NCBI RefSeq assembly: GCF_963676685.1
Contig: NC_092348.1
Location: forward strand, 13,800,867 to 13,864,866
Length of the DNA: 64,000 nt
Origin: Mytilus edulis
Lineage: Eukaryota > Mollusca > Bivalvia > Mytilida > Mytilidae
Direction of reading: 5' to 3'
In this document: positions 12,171 to 23,670 of the stretch, one piece after another
How positions within the stretch are numbered: the first letter of the stretch is position 1
How the letters are laid out: every line of letters starts with the position of its first letter
Notes under the pieces: model-generated
What the model was told of the DNA's origin: nothing
Databases searched by the model: none
The model's input: the letters and a program-made list of their open reading frames with translations, nothing else
Made by a program: the position numbers and the translations under genes

Positions 12171-12551
12171 AAATACATTTCTGAAACAAAACGTAATTAT
12201 AAACTATCAGAAGAAGAAAGTAAGTCTTGTGACGGAAACGTAACGCTAGAAGAATTAACCATTGCAGTCAATAACCTAAAGATAAAAAAAATGTCCTGGA
12301 ATGGACGGAATAAGTATATATTATAAACTTTTATAAAAAGTTTTGGGAACTTCTTGGACCGCTGCTTGTAAAAAATTTTAATTTTAGCTTTGAAAATAAA
12401 CATCTGCCATTACGCAAAGACAAAGTTTACTGAATCTAATCTATAAGAAAAATGATATTTTAGAACTTGCAAATTATAGACCAATATCATTATTAAATAG
12501 TGATTACAAAATACTCTCATACCCTCTAGCTTTAAGAATAAAAAATTCTTA

Positions 12552-12921
12552 CATTTAATCATTAATAATTACATTAGATGTATGTTTCATTATGATACGT
12601 TATTCTGATTGGCTAACTGCACATCACCTGTTATTCCTTAAGCAGTTGTATCACACAATAAAACTTATCATTCATGATGACACGAGGTCCCATAATAAAG
12701 TGCACATGTAAATTAAATAAAAACTTGATGTAAATCGTGTTTTCGTGACCCTAGCTAAAAAATGTAATTATAAGTATTAAATGCTTCTTTTTGTAACTTC
12801 ATAGGGTTGTAAAAGCGTTGACCGTGCGCACATTTTTAGAATGAAGCGCTTCCGCGCTTCATACAAAATGTACTTCGGTCAACACTTTTACACCCCAATA
12901 AAGTTACAAAAAGAAGCATTC
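12552..12921. mobile_element. 370 bp insertion with 8 bp target duplication AATTCTTA
   Basis: The LINE sequence is interrupted by 370 bp flanked by AATTCTTA at 12544-12551 and 12922-12929. Removing the insert and one copy restores a clean RT frame reading RIKKFLNADQTGYIKN. Inside lies a foldback: GCTTCTTTTTGTAACTT pairs with AAGTTACAAAAAGAAGC across GTTGACCG/CGGTCAAC stems and GAAGCGCTTC. An 8 bp duplication is typical of hAT-type elements, but I see no clear terminal inverted repeats at the very ends. Confidence 0.75.
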
Positions 12922-13565
12922 AATTCTTAAATGCTGATCAAACAGGATACATAAAGAACAGATTTCTAGGTTTTAATTTACGCCAAATACATGACGTAAT
13001 AGATAACGCAGATAAGTTTTATATAGAAGGAGCAATTTTATTCATAGATTTTTTGAAAGCTTTCGACACATTAGAATGGAATTTTTTGTATCATACTTTA
13101 GAATATTTTGGTTTTAATAAACCCTTCATAAATTGGATAAAAACCTTGTATACAAATATAAATGGTTCTATATTTAATAATGGTTGGATATCTGCTCCTT
13201 TTAGAACCCTAAGAGGTATCCGGCAGGGATGCCCGTGCTCTTTACTTTTCGTAATGTCAGTAGAAATAATGGCTAACCAACTAAGGCATAACAAAAATAT
13301 AAGAGGCATAGAATTAAAAATTGATAGTAAAACACATTGCGTAAACATCACGCAAGTTGTTGATGAAACAACTCTATTCCTAAATTCTAAAGAAGAAATT
13401 CGAACAGCATTAAATATAATCGAAATCTTTGGAACTTTTTCTGGATTACAACTTAATAAAAATAAAACAGAAGGAATTTGGATTGTAAACTAAAGCATTG
13501 TAGAGATAAAGTAGATGAATTTAATTTCACAGACAAACCTGTAAAAGTGCTAGGTATATATTTAA

Positions 13566-14150
13566 GAAATAATTCATGGGGGCTTGAACATATCGTGATT
13601 TTACCACGGGTTGACCCTTTATGATAAATATTTTACCCCTGAGCGATAGCGAGGGGTAAAATATCGGCATAAAGGAACAACCCGTGGTAAAATCTAGATA
13701 TATTCAAGCCCCCATGAATTATTTCGATTCTGATAGGACACATACGGCAATTCTTTTGGATCGAAGCGCTCTAGGTGTAGGCAAATATTTGCCGTTCCCA
13801 TAAATAAACGCACTAATAAACTAGCGTAAAAGAACGGAGCAAACTGCATTAGTGACATGCTTAAACTATTTAAAATAATGTATTTAGACAGTTTTGGATG
13901 AATTTGAATGATAATTTATTTATATGTCTTATATGATGTACAATAAAGGGCTTTTGCCACATTTTAGCATCATTTGTGTATGTTTCCTTGTGATGATTTT
14001 CGGATTCACAAGCGTGTATTTTCCCGTAAAATGCTTACATTCTAACGTCATTGTTCTATGACGTCGGGTATCTCATTCTTAAAAAAGCATATGACGTGGG
14101 AGTACAATCCGAACAGCACTGGCAATATATTCATATTTTACCACGGGTGT
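13566..14150. mobile_element. Foldback element with TTTTACCACGGGT ends
   Basis: The left part (about 13566-13727) is a long near-perfect palindrome: ATTCATGGGGGCTTGAA pairs with TTCAAGCCCCCATGAAT, then GATTTTACCACGGGTTG with CAACCCGTGGTAAAATC, around the loop CTGAGCGATAGCGAGG. The motif TTTTACCACGGGT recurs at the right boundary near 14140. The segment interrupts the LINE C-terminal frame. It carries no gene. Confidence 0.65.
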
Positions 14151-15095
14151 GTACTCGAAGCGTTTGAAGGACGTCATGTTAGAATTCGGCATTAATAAAA
14201 AAGATTGTGAAAAATTGAATTGGGATACTAGATTTGAAAAGAGTCGAAATCTGATTACATCGTGGAAAAAAAGAAACTTAACCATTTTAGGTAACATTGT
14301 AATAGTTAAAACTCTCATCATACCACACTTTAACTTTTTAGAAAATGTTACAGTTTTAAGTAACTCAAAAATACTTGATCAAGAAAGAGAAATCTTTAGT
14401 TTCATATGGAATAGTAAGAAAGACAAAGTTAAAAGACATACTTTGGTAGCAGATTACAACCAGGGAGGGCTTAATATGACCGACATAAAAAGCTACCTCT
14501 ACTCTCTTAAAATAAGATGGGTCTCTAGATTGCTACAGGCAAAACAAGAAAATTGGAAATTGATACCAAAGCTATTTTTAAATAAGTTAGGAGAAAATTT
14601 CCTCATTTTTAGAATGAAGTTAAACAACCAAATTTAAAAAAAAAACTGGATCACATAACTAAGGATATTCCAGAATTTTACTTAGAAAAAATAAAAAGTT
14701 GGATTTTATTTCATGAAACGAACAACACAGAATTTCAAAACTTTGTCGAGATAAGAAAGCAAGTTATCTGGGGTAATAAATTTATAAAATTTCAAAACAA
14801 GCCGCTTATTATGCATAACTGGATACACAGTGATTTCATTTATATTAATGATATTATTGACGATAATGGAAAAATTGCCCAAGATAAAATATTAAAAAAC
14901 TGCGAAACACTAAAAATTGGATAGCAGAAATTTTAAAAGTCAAAAACTAAATACCAACCTCATGGCTGAAAGCTTTATCAACGGAAGAATCCATCAAATC
15001 AAAAGTAAATTTTAATAGATTATTTATCAATATAAACAAAGAAAATTGTATACGTCGCATATGACACATATTCAATGTATATACAAACAATTTTA

Positions 15096-15245
15096 AAATT
15101 TCACATAGGCAATGTTAGCACACAGGGTTAAAAATTAAAAGTATCTAAGAATTAATTTCAGAAATAGACCGAGATTTAAAATAGTCCAAAAGTTATATAG
15201 AAATTATAAGAATCCACAAATAGTTCATTCCACTACGGGATTGAA
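15096..15245 (-). pseudogene. Short Penelope-like RT fragment
   Basis: Minus-strand translation includes QSRSGMNYLWI, a degenerate copy of the SRSGINHMWI segment seen at 16342-16527 in the neighbouring PLE. It is a second, much shorter piece of the same kind of element, in the same orientation. Confidence 0.45.
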
Positions 15246-15599
15246 TAATTTGACGTTTGTGGTTCAACGTATTTTTTTGTAATTCATAGTAGAAATATAT
15301 CAAAATTAGAACAATATCACACTGACGGGATCTTTTAAAGTACAGAGTCACGTTATAAGAACCAAAGAAATACAAAAAGTTGCATATACAAAACACACCA
15401 GCAAAAAATGAAAGACAATACAAACACATTGACGAGATGTTAAGTACCGAGCCACGTTAAACGGATATCACATAAAACAATCCAACAGTAAAAGTAATAT
15501 TAATAATAGAACAAAGACAAATGAAAGAACAATAAAACACGTTGTTAAGATCATAAACAACATCAGTACGCAGAATCTATACATCAAGACCATCATGTA
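15246..15599. other. Unassigned interval between PLE fragments
   Basis: AT-rich sequence with no frame or repeat that I recognise. A partial duplication is visible: GAGTCACGTTATAAG and GAGCCACGTTAAACG about 115 bp apart. Confidence 0.4.
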
Positions 15600-17760
15600 T
15601 TATTTGTAAAGTTGATACGGAATATTTATCAACAAGGTCATGGTACCTTCCGAGTCTACTTTTTTAGTTAAAGGACGAGACGTTCTTTGACATACCCCTG
15701 GTTCATCAACTTTTTACTCAGACACTGATGACGTTTTACATAGTCTGAGTAGGAGCTGAAAGCTCTTGAATATCGAATAAGTTGGGATATGTATATCCCA
15801 TGTGCAGGTGAATTTGGTACATTGCTACTAAGGTGGGGGAAATTTATAATTTCAAAATTAAAATGTTGTTTCTTTAATTTCTAGTTCTGGTGGATATATT
15901 AGTGGAATCCAATCAGAAAAGTTTGGATTGTTTATGGAAAGAACATCAATATATCTGAAAGTGAAATAAATAATCTGGCTTCTTTGATCCTCTTGTTTTT
16001 GACAAGTGTCTGAAGGAACTCAGATTCATAAGAAAATAAGAAGAGGTCGGCAAGAAGAGGCGCACAGTTTCTTCCCATAGAAATGCCGACAATTTGTTGG
16101 AAAAGTCTACCTCCAAACTCAACAAATATGTTGTTGATAAGAAACTCCAGCATACTGACCACTTGTTCTTCTGTGTAGCATGTTTTACCGTTTTGTTTGT
16201 CACTATTAACGAAATATGCCTTATGAAATCCCAAAGTAATAAATTTATAGCGTATGCTACCATTTTTATGTTGACAGGCACTGTGGATATTTTCTTTTAG
16301 GCGATTTTTCAATTTCACATGGGGAATGGTGGTATACAGGGTTAAAAAATCAAAAGTTTGATAGAACTAATTTCAGAAAAAGACCGAGATTTAAAATTAT
16401 CTAGAAGTTCATTAGAAGTTTTACGAATCCACATATGGTTAATACCACTACGCGAGTAAACAGTTTCACAGTATTTCTGAAGACCCTCTTTCACTGCGGA
16501 CAGAATTTTAGTCAATCTAATGGACAATTATTTAGTGGAACATGAAGATGAGCCAGCAATATACCGTTGTTTTTACGAAATTTTATGAAGCTTTGGTATC
16601 CAAATACAAACAAGGTAAGTCCTCCGATTTGGTGTTCAATGTAATGTTTATTGCAGCCATGAATGACTTATGATTTGCTAAAATCTCATCCTTGTCAGAT
16701 GATATGTCTTTGTATGTGGGATTACCTGAGTGTTCCTTTATACCTAATTCTTTTACAAGACATTCGTAGTAATACGATTTACATACAAAGACAATATTAT
16801 TTGAAGCTTTGTCCGCAGAAACAACAACATATTAATTATGAAGAGATGATGGACATTTCATGGCCTCTTTGTCTCTGAAATCGGACTTTGGTCGATCGTT
16901 CACACAGTTTATCAACTTGTGAATGCGACGTTTTATCAGAGACCTAATAGTTTTAACCCATTCTGACAAAGTGTCCAGTTCAACTTTTTCTCGCTTAGCC
17001 CTTGCTCTGGCGTAGTCCTCAATGGAATACATAATTATTTTGAAGTTATGGTTCCAATTGATGTGTTGGGGTTCTCTAAACTTAGGACCATGAGAAATCA
17101 CCTTTCGGAGATTTTTATGTTGAATTATGTTTAGATGCCCAGTTATAAAATGACCAGAGGGGCTGTAATTATAAGGCGAGTGGGAACAGTCACATGTCGA
17201 AGTTTTTTTTTAGATATTGTTCTAAGTCAAGGTCCTGCAATACTTGTTTATAGTTAAATATTCTAGGTGCAATGGTTTTTGGTGTAACTGTAGGATACGA
17301 TAGGAACAGACTGATTTTGAAAATAAATAGGAATTTTAAATGTTACCTCCTTGTGATGTAGAACGTTGCAGATATTGATTGCATGAATTCCTCTATTGGC
17401 AAAGTCAACAGGAAGGAATTTCCTCTTTTCCTCATATAAAGGTTCCGATCTTACTGGTTTGAAGAGACGGAAAAGAGCTACATCACAAATAATACTGACA
17501 AATTTGTATATGAAGAAAATGTATTCGTGCCTCCTTTGTCAAGTGCATAATTTTTCAAACGTTTAAGAAAATTAACTGGCAGTGAAAAGAGAATAGTTCT
17601 TATATAATGTAACCCTAGTGGATGATGAAGATGTGAAAGAATGTCATTAAAGCTCCCAGAGGGTGATCTAGATTTGGAAGACTTTTTTACATTAGGCCGA
17701 TGGTAATGTTTTTGCCCATGACTACATTGTTGTCGAAAGGTAGTATTAAATAAACATTAA
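15600..17760 (-). pseudogene. Penelope-like element with CxC linker, decayed
   Basis: Read on the minus strand from high to low coordinates: an N-terminal segment KRKFLPVDFANRGIHAIN (about 17440-17380); QVLQDLDLEQYL; a CxC block CDCSHSPYNYSPSGHFITG (about 17200-17130); KGP-like HGPKFREPQHINWN; the SRSGINHMWI fingers segment (16342-16527); RT motif GISMGRNCAPLLADLF (15932-16318); and a C-terminal block IYISQLIRYSRAFSSY (about 15800). The YxDD motif is degraded to LSDILMFF. Stops and small deletions throughout. The CxC linker is typical of N-terminal-endonuclease PLEs, but the endonuclease itself is not visible here. Confidence 0.7.
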
Positions 17761-18159
17761 CATCACTGCAGGCAGGACTTGACAAATTTCCTACTCCTTT
17801 AATATTATTATTACAACCATATGGCATTTCGGTCCCTAATACCCTTATCCGGAAATTTTCTCTATCTTTGCGGAAAGGAGTACTTAGTACAGGGCTATTT
17901 GTGTGGTGTATTCAATCTCTTTAAATCTGAATTTGACGAATACGTATGATCCTACAATCTACAAGAATATACTACAGTCCAAGTGCTTCAAACTTTAATT
18001 TTTCCAAAAGTAAAACACTTTTAAGATATTTCTAGGACACTTCAACTATTATGAATAAAAAAATTACCCACCTAATATGTTTAAAATCCAAATAAAAAAG
18101 ATATCAAGTCGCCAAATTCATCATACATCCTTTTAGAAGCATCCTCTCAAGATTGGAAC
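17761..18159. other. No gene seen
   Basis: AT-rich interval between two PLE remnants; no recognisable frame or repeat structure. Confidence 0.4.
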
Positions 18160-18880
18160 GTTGCTCAACAGTTTTTCAAGAAAGATATATACCTAATAAA
18201 AGAGGGGCGAAAGATACCAGAGGGACAGTCAAACTCATAAATCGAAAATAAAGTGACAACGTCATGTCTAAAAATGAAAAAAGAAAAACAGACAAACAAT
18301 AGTACACATGACACAACATAGAAAACTAAAGAATAAGCAACACGAACCCCACCAAAAACTAGAGGGATCTCAGGTGCTCCGTAAGGGTAAGCAGATCCTG
18401 CTCCACATGTGGTACCCATCGTGTTGCTTATGTGATAACAAATCCGGTAAATAGTCTAATTCGGTAGGTCACATTCATGAAAGGGAAGGGGATTGTAGTT
18501 ACGACGTAAGGAACATATCCGATATTATTTGTGAAACGGTTATTCCATAACGGTCAACCAACTCGTGATGGCGTCCGTAAAATTTACGAAGGGATGATTT
18601 CAATCTCACCATTTGGAACTCTTGGTTTAATAGCTTCCTTGTGAGTAGCAATCCTCTATCAAGAAAAACATGATAGGAAATGCAAAGACGGGAATATCTT
18701 ATCAATTGAGAGATATATACCCCGTATGCAGGTGCTGCTGAAATGTTGCTACATTAAAATGGAAAGTTTACAATTGGAAAGCTGAAATCATCTCTTATGG
18801 CGTAAAGTTTTGTTTTCAACCGACCCACATTGTCAATTTCTAGATGTTTAAATTTTGATTTAAAATCTCGATAATTTCAT
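18160..18880 (-). pseudogene. Penelope-like RT C-terminus with its conserved 3' tail
   Basis: Minus strand: a C-terminal RT piece RYSRLCISYHVFLDRG, LLTRKLLNQEFQMV and KFYGRHHELVDRYG (18499-18705), then a 3' tail starting near 18470 and ending at AGAGGGGCGAAAGATACC (18200-ish, plus strand). The same tail occurs at 37195-37375, 51484-51732 and as a short piece near 60355-60415. A different PLE subfamily from the neighbour at 15600-17760. Confidence 0.7.
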
Positions 18881-18949
18881 TTGGATATCTGCAAAGAGCA
18901 ACATACATATTAAGGGTTCTCTTGGAACGGAAAGTTTTATTGTTTTTTC

Positions 18950-19680
18950 AGTTTTAGCTTTTGGTTTGAGTTCAGCGCCTTACATTTACGACCTATGGTT
19001 AAATAATGGCGTGAAAAAGGAGTAGATATTATTAGTTACATAGTGTGCTAGTGACCTAATACGGTATATATGGGGTCAGTAAATTCCATATGGAGTGAAA
19101 GCGAAGAAGTGCTTTATCTAGATGATGGTATAGGTATGTCAGAAGGGTATTTAGAATGTCAAAATATATCTGAATTCGTAAAGTCCTCATTAACATTAGC
19201 TGGATTTTTGATAAATGAACAAACATCTATTTTTGATTTGATCCAGTTCAACGCTTGGAATGGCTCGGATCAATTTGTGATTATGTAAGCTTTGGTTGAG
19301 CTTTGTCTGAACGTAGATTAAATGATGCAAAAGAATCGTTTGACAATATTGTGAAACAAAATCCCATTATAAGTCAGTTAGCATCGCCGTTCACAAGTAG
19401 AATTATTTATATGTTTCCAGTTATGGGCAATGTCACAAGCCTAATGACAAGGTATTTATATTTTGCAATAATTGGATGGTTATTTAAATATTGCTTACGC
19501 TGAGTGTGTATTAGCAATGCTGAGATTTTGGTCCGACAGTTTGACAAATTTTAATCAGAAGAATTTTGTGAATGACACCTTACCGAACATAGTGTCGGAC
19601 TCAATCAATCATAAACATCCATCGAGATGTAGACTTTGCATATAGAACACTGTCTTTTTTCTTACAACTTTTGCTCCGTT
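18950..19680 (+). pseudogene. DIRS-type reverse transcriptase/RNase H fragment
   Basis: Translation gives FGLSSAPYIY (about 18965), then EEVLYLDDGIGMSEG, where YLDD is the RT catalytic motif, followed by LTLAGFLINEQTS, and in the next frame ERRLNDAKESFDNI and MFPVMGNVTSLMTRY. This is the DIRS order: RT palm, then the start of the RNase H-like region. Frames are broken at about 19288 and 19503. No recombinase block follows. It may be related to the remnants at 400-1300. Confidence 0.65.
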
Positions 19681-20229
19681 ATATAATTTTGACTACACTA
19701 TTTATAGCGTGACCTTTATATTTATAAAACTGAAAATTGCTGTGTATGCAAAGTTATTTCATTTAATTGTATGCATATTGCTGTTATTTCATACATCATG
19801 GATAAAAATGGCTTTACGTTAATACAAAATTGCAATATCAAAGCAATGGTTTTAATAAGTTAAAATTAAATTGAAAGAAACAGCTCACAAGATTGATAAT
19901 TTTTTCCTAGTATTCATATAAAAAAATAGAATTTAAAATAGAAAGTTGTTTTAAATGCAAATCATGTTTTTCATATGGAACAAATAGATCAAGAGGTGTC
20001 GGAAAAAAAGTTTGATCTTAATGGAAGATTTATGTCGAGGCTCATTACGTATAAATGTCGTTTGGGAATTACATTTTTTTTTAAGTTTTCGCGAATTTAT
20101 TTTGCAGGTAAAATCGGGTAAAAATATAGGTAATGTTAATATAAAAAATTACAAATATAACTATAATTTGTTAATTTTCATAGTAAATATAACTATAAAT
20201 TATTAATTTTGAAAATAACTCCATTTGGT
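19681..20229. other. AT-rich interval, no gene
   Basis: Contains a small direct duplication around 20150-20205 (AAATATAACTATAA twice). Nothing else recognisable. Confidence 0.45.
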
Positions 20230-21413
20230 TAAGTTTCATCCAGGCAAACAAATCGGGGAAAATCATCAGTATACGATTGCTTTACTTTCGATGACCTCTT
20301 CGGTATTTATAGAACAGGGAAATCTGGTGATCTATTTTGGCGATGCACTGTTTTAAAAGGATTATTGCTAGAGGCAGAATAATTGACCAATATTCAATAG
20401 CCATTCTTAATGGTAACTGTGAACATAAACACACGTCAAATGCTAGAAAACTTGAGATGTAGCATAACCGCGTGGTGGTAGAGTAAAAGTGATAGAATAC
20501 ATATAACAGTAGAGCGTAGTAAACTAATTAATATAGAAGAAGGAAACCTTATTGGGAATGACCTGACAATGGCTATATAACGAGAAACGGCAAAGAATAC
20601 CTAGATCTACCAAAGTAAAGAGATGAAATTCAAAAACACCATGGACGGATTAGAATTGCAAACTAACTAAAAGGAATCATTTTGTCCTTTAAACAGCAAA
20701 GACCACGGTATTGTTATTCTATCTTGCAATTATAATCTTGAAGCATTATGCACAAAAGCTTCAGAAATTTTCAAAGACGGAACTTTTAGTTACTGTCCTA
20801 AATATGTTGAACAGCTGTATACTTTTCATGGATAAAAACTGGGATATTATGTACCACTAGTGTTTGATCTCTTGCCATCTAAATCAGACGATATTTACAC
20901 TGTTCTGTCCGACATAATATCTTCGTTTTGTACATTATATTTAAACCAAGGCTCGTTCATATTGGTTTTAAAATCAAAATGCACATTGCATTTAGTTTTG
21001 TATTTCCATCTACAAGAATAAAATGCTGTCGTTTTCATTTAGACCAAAGATGTTGGCGCCTCATTCAGAAAGTTGGGCTTAGTGTTGAATATATGAACAA
21101 ATAATGCGAAATTGGATTGTAGTTGATGAAATTCTGTTTGGTGTGGATCTTTTTGATCCTACAACAGTTGGTGATTGTTTTGCAGAGTAAATGTTAAAAG
21201 ATGTTCCAAATGATCAGCGATGTGCGAAGTTTATAGATTATCTCGTCGAAACTTATATTTCACCAGAGTCCCCATTGCACCTCCAAGTTTCACTAAGAAG
21301 AGCTAAATGAACAATCCTTTCTAAAGAATCGCCAGAACTTGTTTCAACTCCGATAGTGATAACAACTACATATTCTTTATCAAGTTGGGCATTACTTCCA
21401 TTGGTAGAATACA
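20230..21413 (+). pseudogene. FLYWCH-MULE transposase, 5' part, split by giant transposon
   Basis: A FLYWCH-like zinc finger is visible near 20310-20460: LFWRCTV, then in a shifted frame ARGRIIDQ and NGNCEHKHTSNARKLEM. From about 20700 follows the MULE transposase core: IFKDGTFSYCPKYVEQLYTFHG, YYVPLVFDLLPSKSDD, KCCRFHLDQRCWRLIQK and RCAKFIDYLVETYI. These match the DGTF, C..H and DYL landmarks of MULE DDE domains. Several stops and frameshifts. At 21413 the sequence breaks in SSWALLPLVEY and resumes at 34835, which shows that the 13.4 kb element inserted into an already decaying MULE. Confidence 0.7.
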
Positions 21414-21505
21414 CGGCCGACACTCGGCTAACCGAGAGTTTGGTCGGTTAATCTATATTGAGTATGCGGCTATATCGGCGGTTGGTCTGTTAATCGGGTT
21501 GGCTA
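21414..21505 (+). repeat. Left terminal inverted repeat of giant element
   Basis: Ninety-two bases identical to the reverse complement of 34734-34825 except one position (GGCTAACC versus TGCTAACC). Weaker similarity continues inward through further GTCTGTTAA motifs. Confidence 0.85.
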
Positions 21506-22185
21506 TACGTCTGTTAAGAGTAAAACACACAATTTAATGTTAAACTCTGTTAAATATACAGATTTTTGGCATATTATAAGAACCAAATCAAAAAAAGAAA
21601 AATGTCTGACAAAATGATATCTATCATAGAACATTTTCCACCATTAAAAAAAATGCATAGCCTGCCCAGTTATTTTGGATAAAAGGCTAAAAAACATTTT
21701 TATATATGATTTAAAGGACACAAAATAGTACTTTGATTCTAAAAAAATAATTGTCATAGTTAAAATATTTCATAATTGTTATATAAGTTGAGTAATACCA
21801 CATTTTAATGAATATTAGGGGAATACAGTCTGTTAATGGGTTGGACAATTTAAATCGTGTCAGTTAAGAGTTATTTAGCCACGACAATAGTCTTACTACC
21901 TTTAGTTTATATTTTCACATTGAAAAAAATGAGATGTACTTGTGACAAAAAATTACAATACGGTGCAACAGTATCCTTATAAAAAGAGAACTTTTATTTA
22001 AATTTTATTTCTTTGCATTTCATTGAAGGGTGTGTCACTTCAATATAGCGTTATATGGACTGATTGGCCGCTCGAATTAAAATAAAATTGACAAAGTCGG
22101 TATACGTTAGTTGCACGCCATAGGAACGCTTAGCAATCGTTCAAAGCGCGTTGCATAAGTTTGTAGTACGTCGAAATACAAAGGT
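21506..22185. repeat. Left subterminal region with GTCTGTTAAT motifs
   Basis: Copies or near copies of the TIR motif GTCTGTTAAT occur at about 21486, 21510, 21546, 21828 and 21861 (the last three degenerate). The segment 22001-22085 (TTTGCATTTCATTGAAG, then GTGTGTCACTTCAA and GATTGGCCGCT) recurs at 44165-44240 beside the second copy of the element's gene, which marks it as part of the element. Repeated subterminal motifs are a common layout for transposase binding. Confidence 0.6.
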
Positions 22186-22500
22186 AAAATTGAGAAAGGA
22201 AATGGGAAATGTGTCAAAGCGACAACAACCCGACCATAGAGCAGGCAAAGGCCACCAATGGGTCTTCAATGTAGAGAGAAACTCCCGCACCTGTAGGCGG
22301 CCTTCAGCTGGCCCCTTAAAAAAGATGTATACTAGATCACACAAGACTAACAAAGGCCATAGGCTCCTGACTTGGGACAGGCGCAAAATTGCGGTGGGGA
22401 TAAACATGTTTATGAGATATCAACCCTCCCCCTAATCCTCTAGCCAATGAAGGAAAGTAAATACGCTTGATGAACGCTACAATCCCAGGAAATTTGTATG
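22186..22500 (-). mobile_element. 5'-truncated Naiad PLE tail
   Basis: About 310 bp matching the 3' end of the Naiad at 24715-25060: both contain AAAATTGAGAA, AACAACCCGACCA, CTTCAGCTGGCCCC, TGACTTGGGACAGG and GTTTATGAGAT-like blocks in the same order. Only the 3' end is present, as expected for a copy that stopped early in reverse transcription. It interrupts a local TACGC-rich segment (22090-22185 and 22505-22680). Confidence 0.7.
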
Positions 22501-22689
22501 CAGCATAAAAAACATACAACATACGCCAACATACGTTTCTAGTACGCCCAATACACGCTTAAAGCTCGTTTTGCACACGTTACAAATATGATTGACAGTT
22601 TAAATGCATCCAAAATTACTAGCGTATTGGCAGCGTAAATGATTTTGAACACGCCAGTGCTATACGCTGATGTGTGACGCCGGTATTAG

Positions 22690-22850
22690 TTGTGTTTCCT
22701 CAATGCTTTTCAACTTCGTATTTTATTTGGCATTTTAAACATTTTTTTCGTCACTGATGAGTTTTTCGTACGCGAAACGCGTGTCTGGCATAAATATAAG
22801 GAGTAAATATAAAATTTCAATCCTGGTATCTATGAGGACTTTATTTCCGG
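22690..22850 (+). repeat. Relic of retrozyme with degenerate hammerhead core
   Basis: Contains CTGATGA (22754-22760), GAAA (22774-22777) and GTC (22783-22785) in hammerhead order, preceded by CGTCA that pairs with TGGCA after the cleavage triplet. Stem II is poor. The flanks (CAATGCTTTTCAACTTCG and GGTATCTATGAGGAC) match the repeats at 41580-41935 and 48820-49040. An inactive member of the retrozyme family at 48051-48474. Confidence 0.55.
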
Positions 22851-23670
22851 TATGTATTGTCTTTTGTACCAAGTCATCATTCTCATTTTCTGCCGCCTAA
22901 ATGTATCAAGTACGGAATGACCGTTGTTTTCTAATCGTTGGTAAGACGTGGTTCTAAACAAGAAATTGACATTAGTAAGATTTTTTTATATTTGTGTTGA
23001 TGAATTTGTGAAAATTTTATATTCCTGGAAATCACAACAAATGCATAATATTAATTTTATTTTTCGAGTAATTATGTATTCCTATGATATCGTAAGTCAT
23101 TTGGCCGACTCGCAGTCCGCAAACGTGCTTGTTTTTCTATTGAGTGACCTTCAAGGTGGTGTAGAGAAAGGTTGATGTAGAAAGGTTTGTCTATATTTGT
23201 TTGCATTATAAACATACATGTATTTCAGTTCATTTAATAACAAAAAAAATCAAAAGTGAAAACTAAATTATGCATATGTTACACATGGTCTTATAATATT
23301 AAACGTTTAATTTGAGTTTTCCGCGACTTATGATCACTACAAAGTAAATAGCAATCGATTTATCAGTACTTTATGAAACGTGTGGGAACTTAATGTGATA
23401 ATACAATGCATGTTATATCAGATGCAGCAATGCCAGCATATCACCATAGTTTATTGCAAATTAAGATCAAGTAGCAAATTTAAGTGATTAGATCACACTT
23501 TTGATTTTAAATCACGACTTTAAAAACAAAAAGCAATATGTACAACCAATAAATATCTGCTCACAAGATGAAAATACCATGCGTGGATTTACCGTTGATC
23601 TATTATGACTGAATTTGTAATTTTAATATATGATTATAAAGAATTTTCCATGTTTTTTTTATTATTAAAG
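22851..23670. other. Interval upstream of zinc-finger exons
   Basis: No gene or repeat recognised. It would hold earlier exons or the promoter of the zinc-finger gene if that gene is functional. Confidence 0.35.

Larger units (their letters stand above)
11029..15095 (+). pseudogene. L1-like non-LTR retrotransposon ORF2, multiply interrupted
   Basis: Blocks read in order: endonuclease C-terminus with DHQAVSIQL and RGPGYW (11096-11283); RT entry with LANYRPISLLNSDYK (about 12465-12510); DQTGYIKNRF; RT catalytic blocks with FLKAFDTLEW and GIRQGCP (13053-13493); then a C-terminal region with KLNWDTRFEKSRN and WKKRNLTILG (14149-14637), decaying until about 15095. The catalytic block normally ending ADD reads VVDETTLF, so the second Asp is Glu. 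Stops, frameshifts and three insertions (11733-12170, 12552-12921, 13566-14150) make it inactive. The order and motifs are those of the L1/Tx1 group. Confidence 0.8.

Noticed and set aside
18165-18419. 84-codon hydrophobic minus-strand frame resembling a membrane protein
   Set aside because: It is the translation of the PLE 3' tail, found with stops in the other copies.
22151-22435. 94-codon frame ending in a Pro/Arg-rich stretch, with a counterpart at 24615-24926
   Set aside because: Both frames lie in the Naiad tail repeat; the shared residues come from repeat DNA, not from a gene family.
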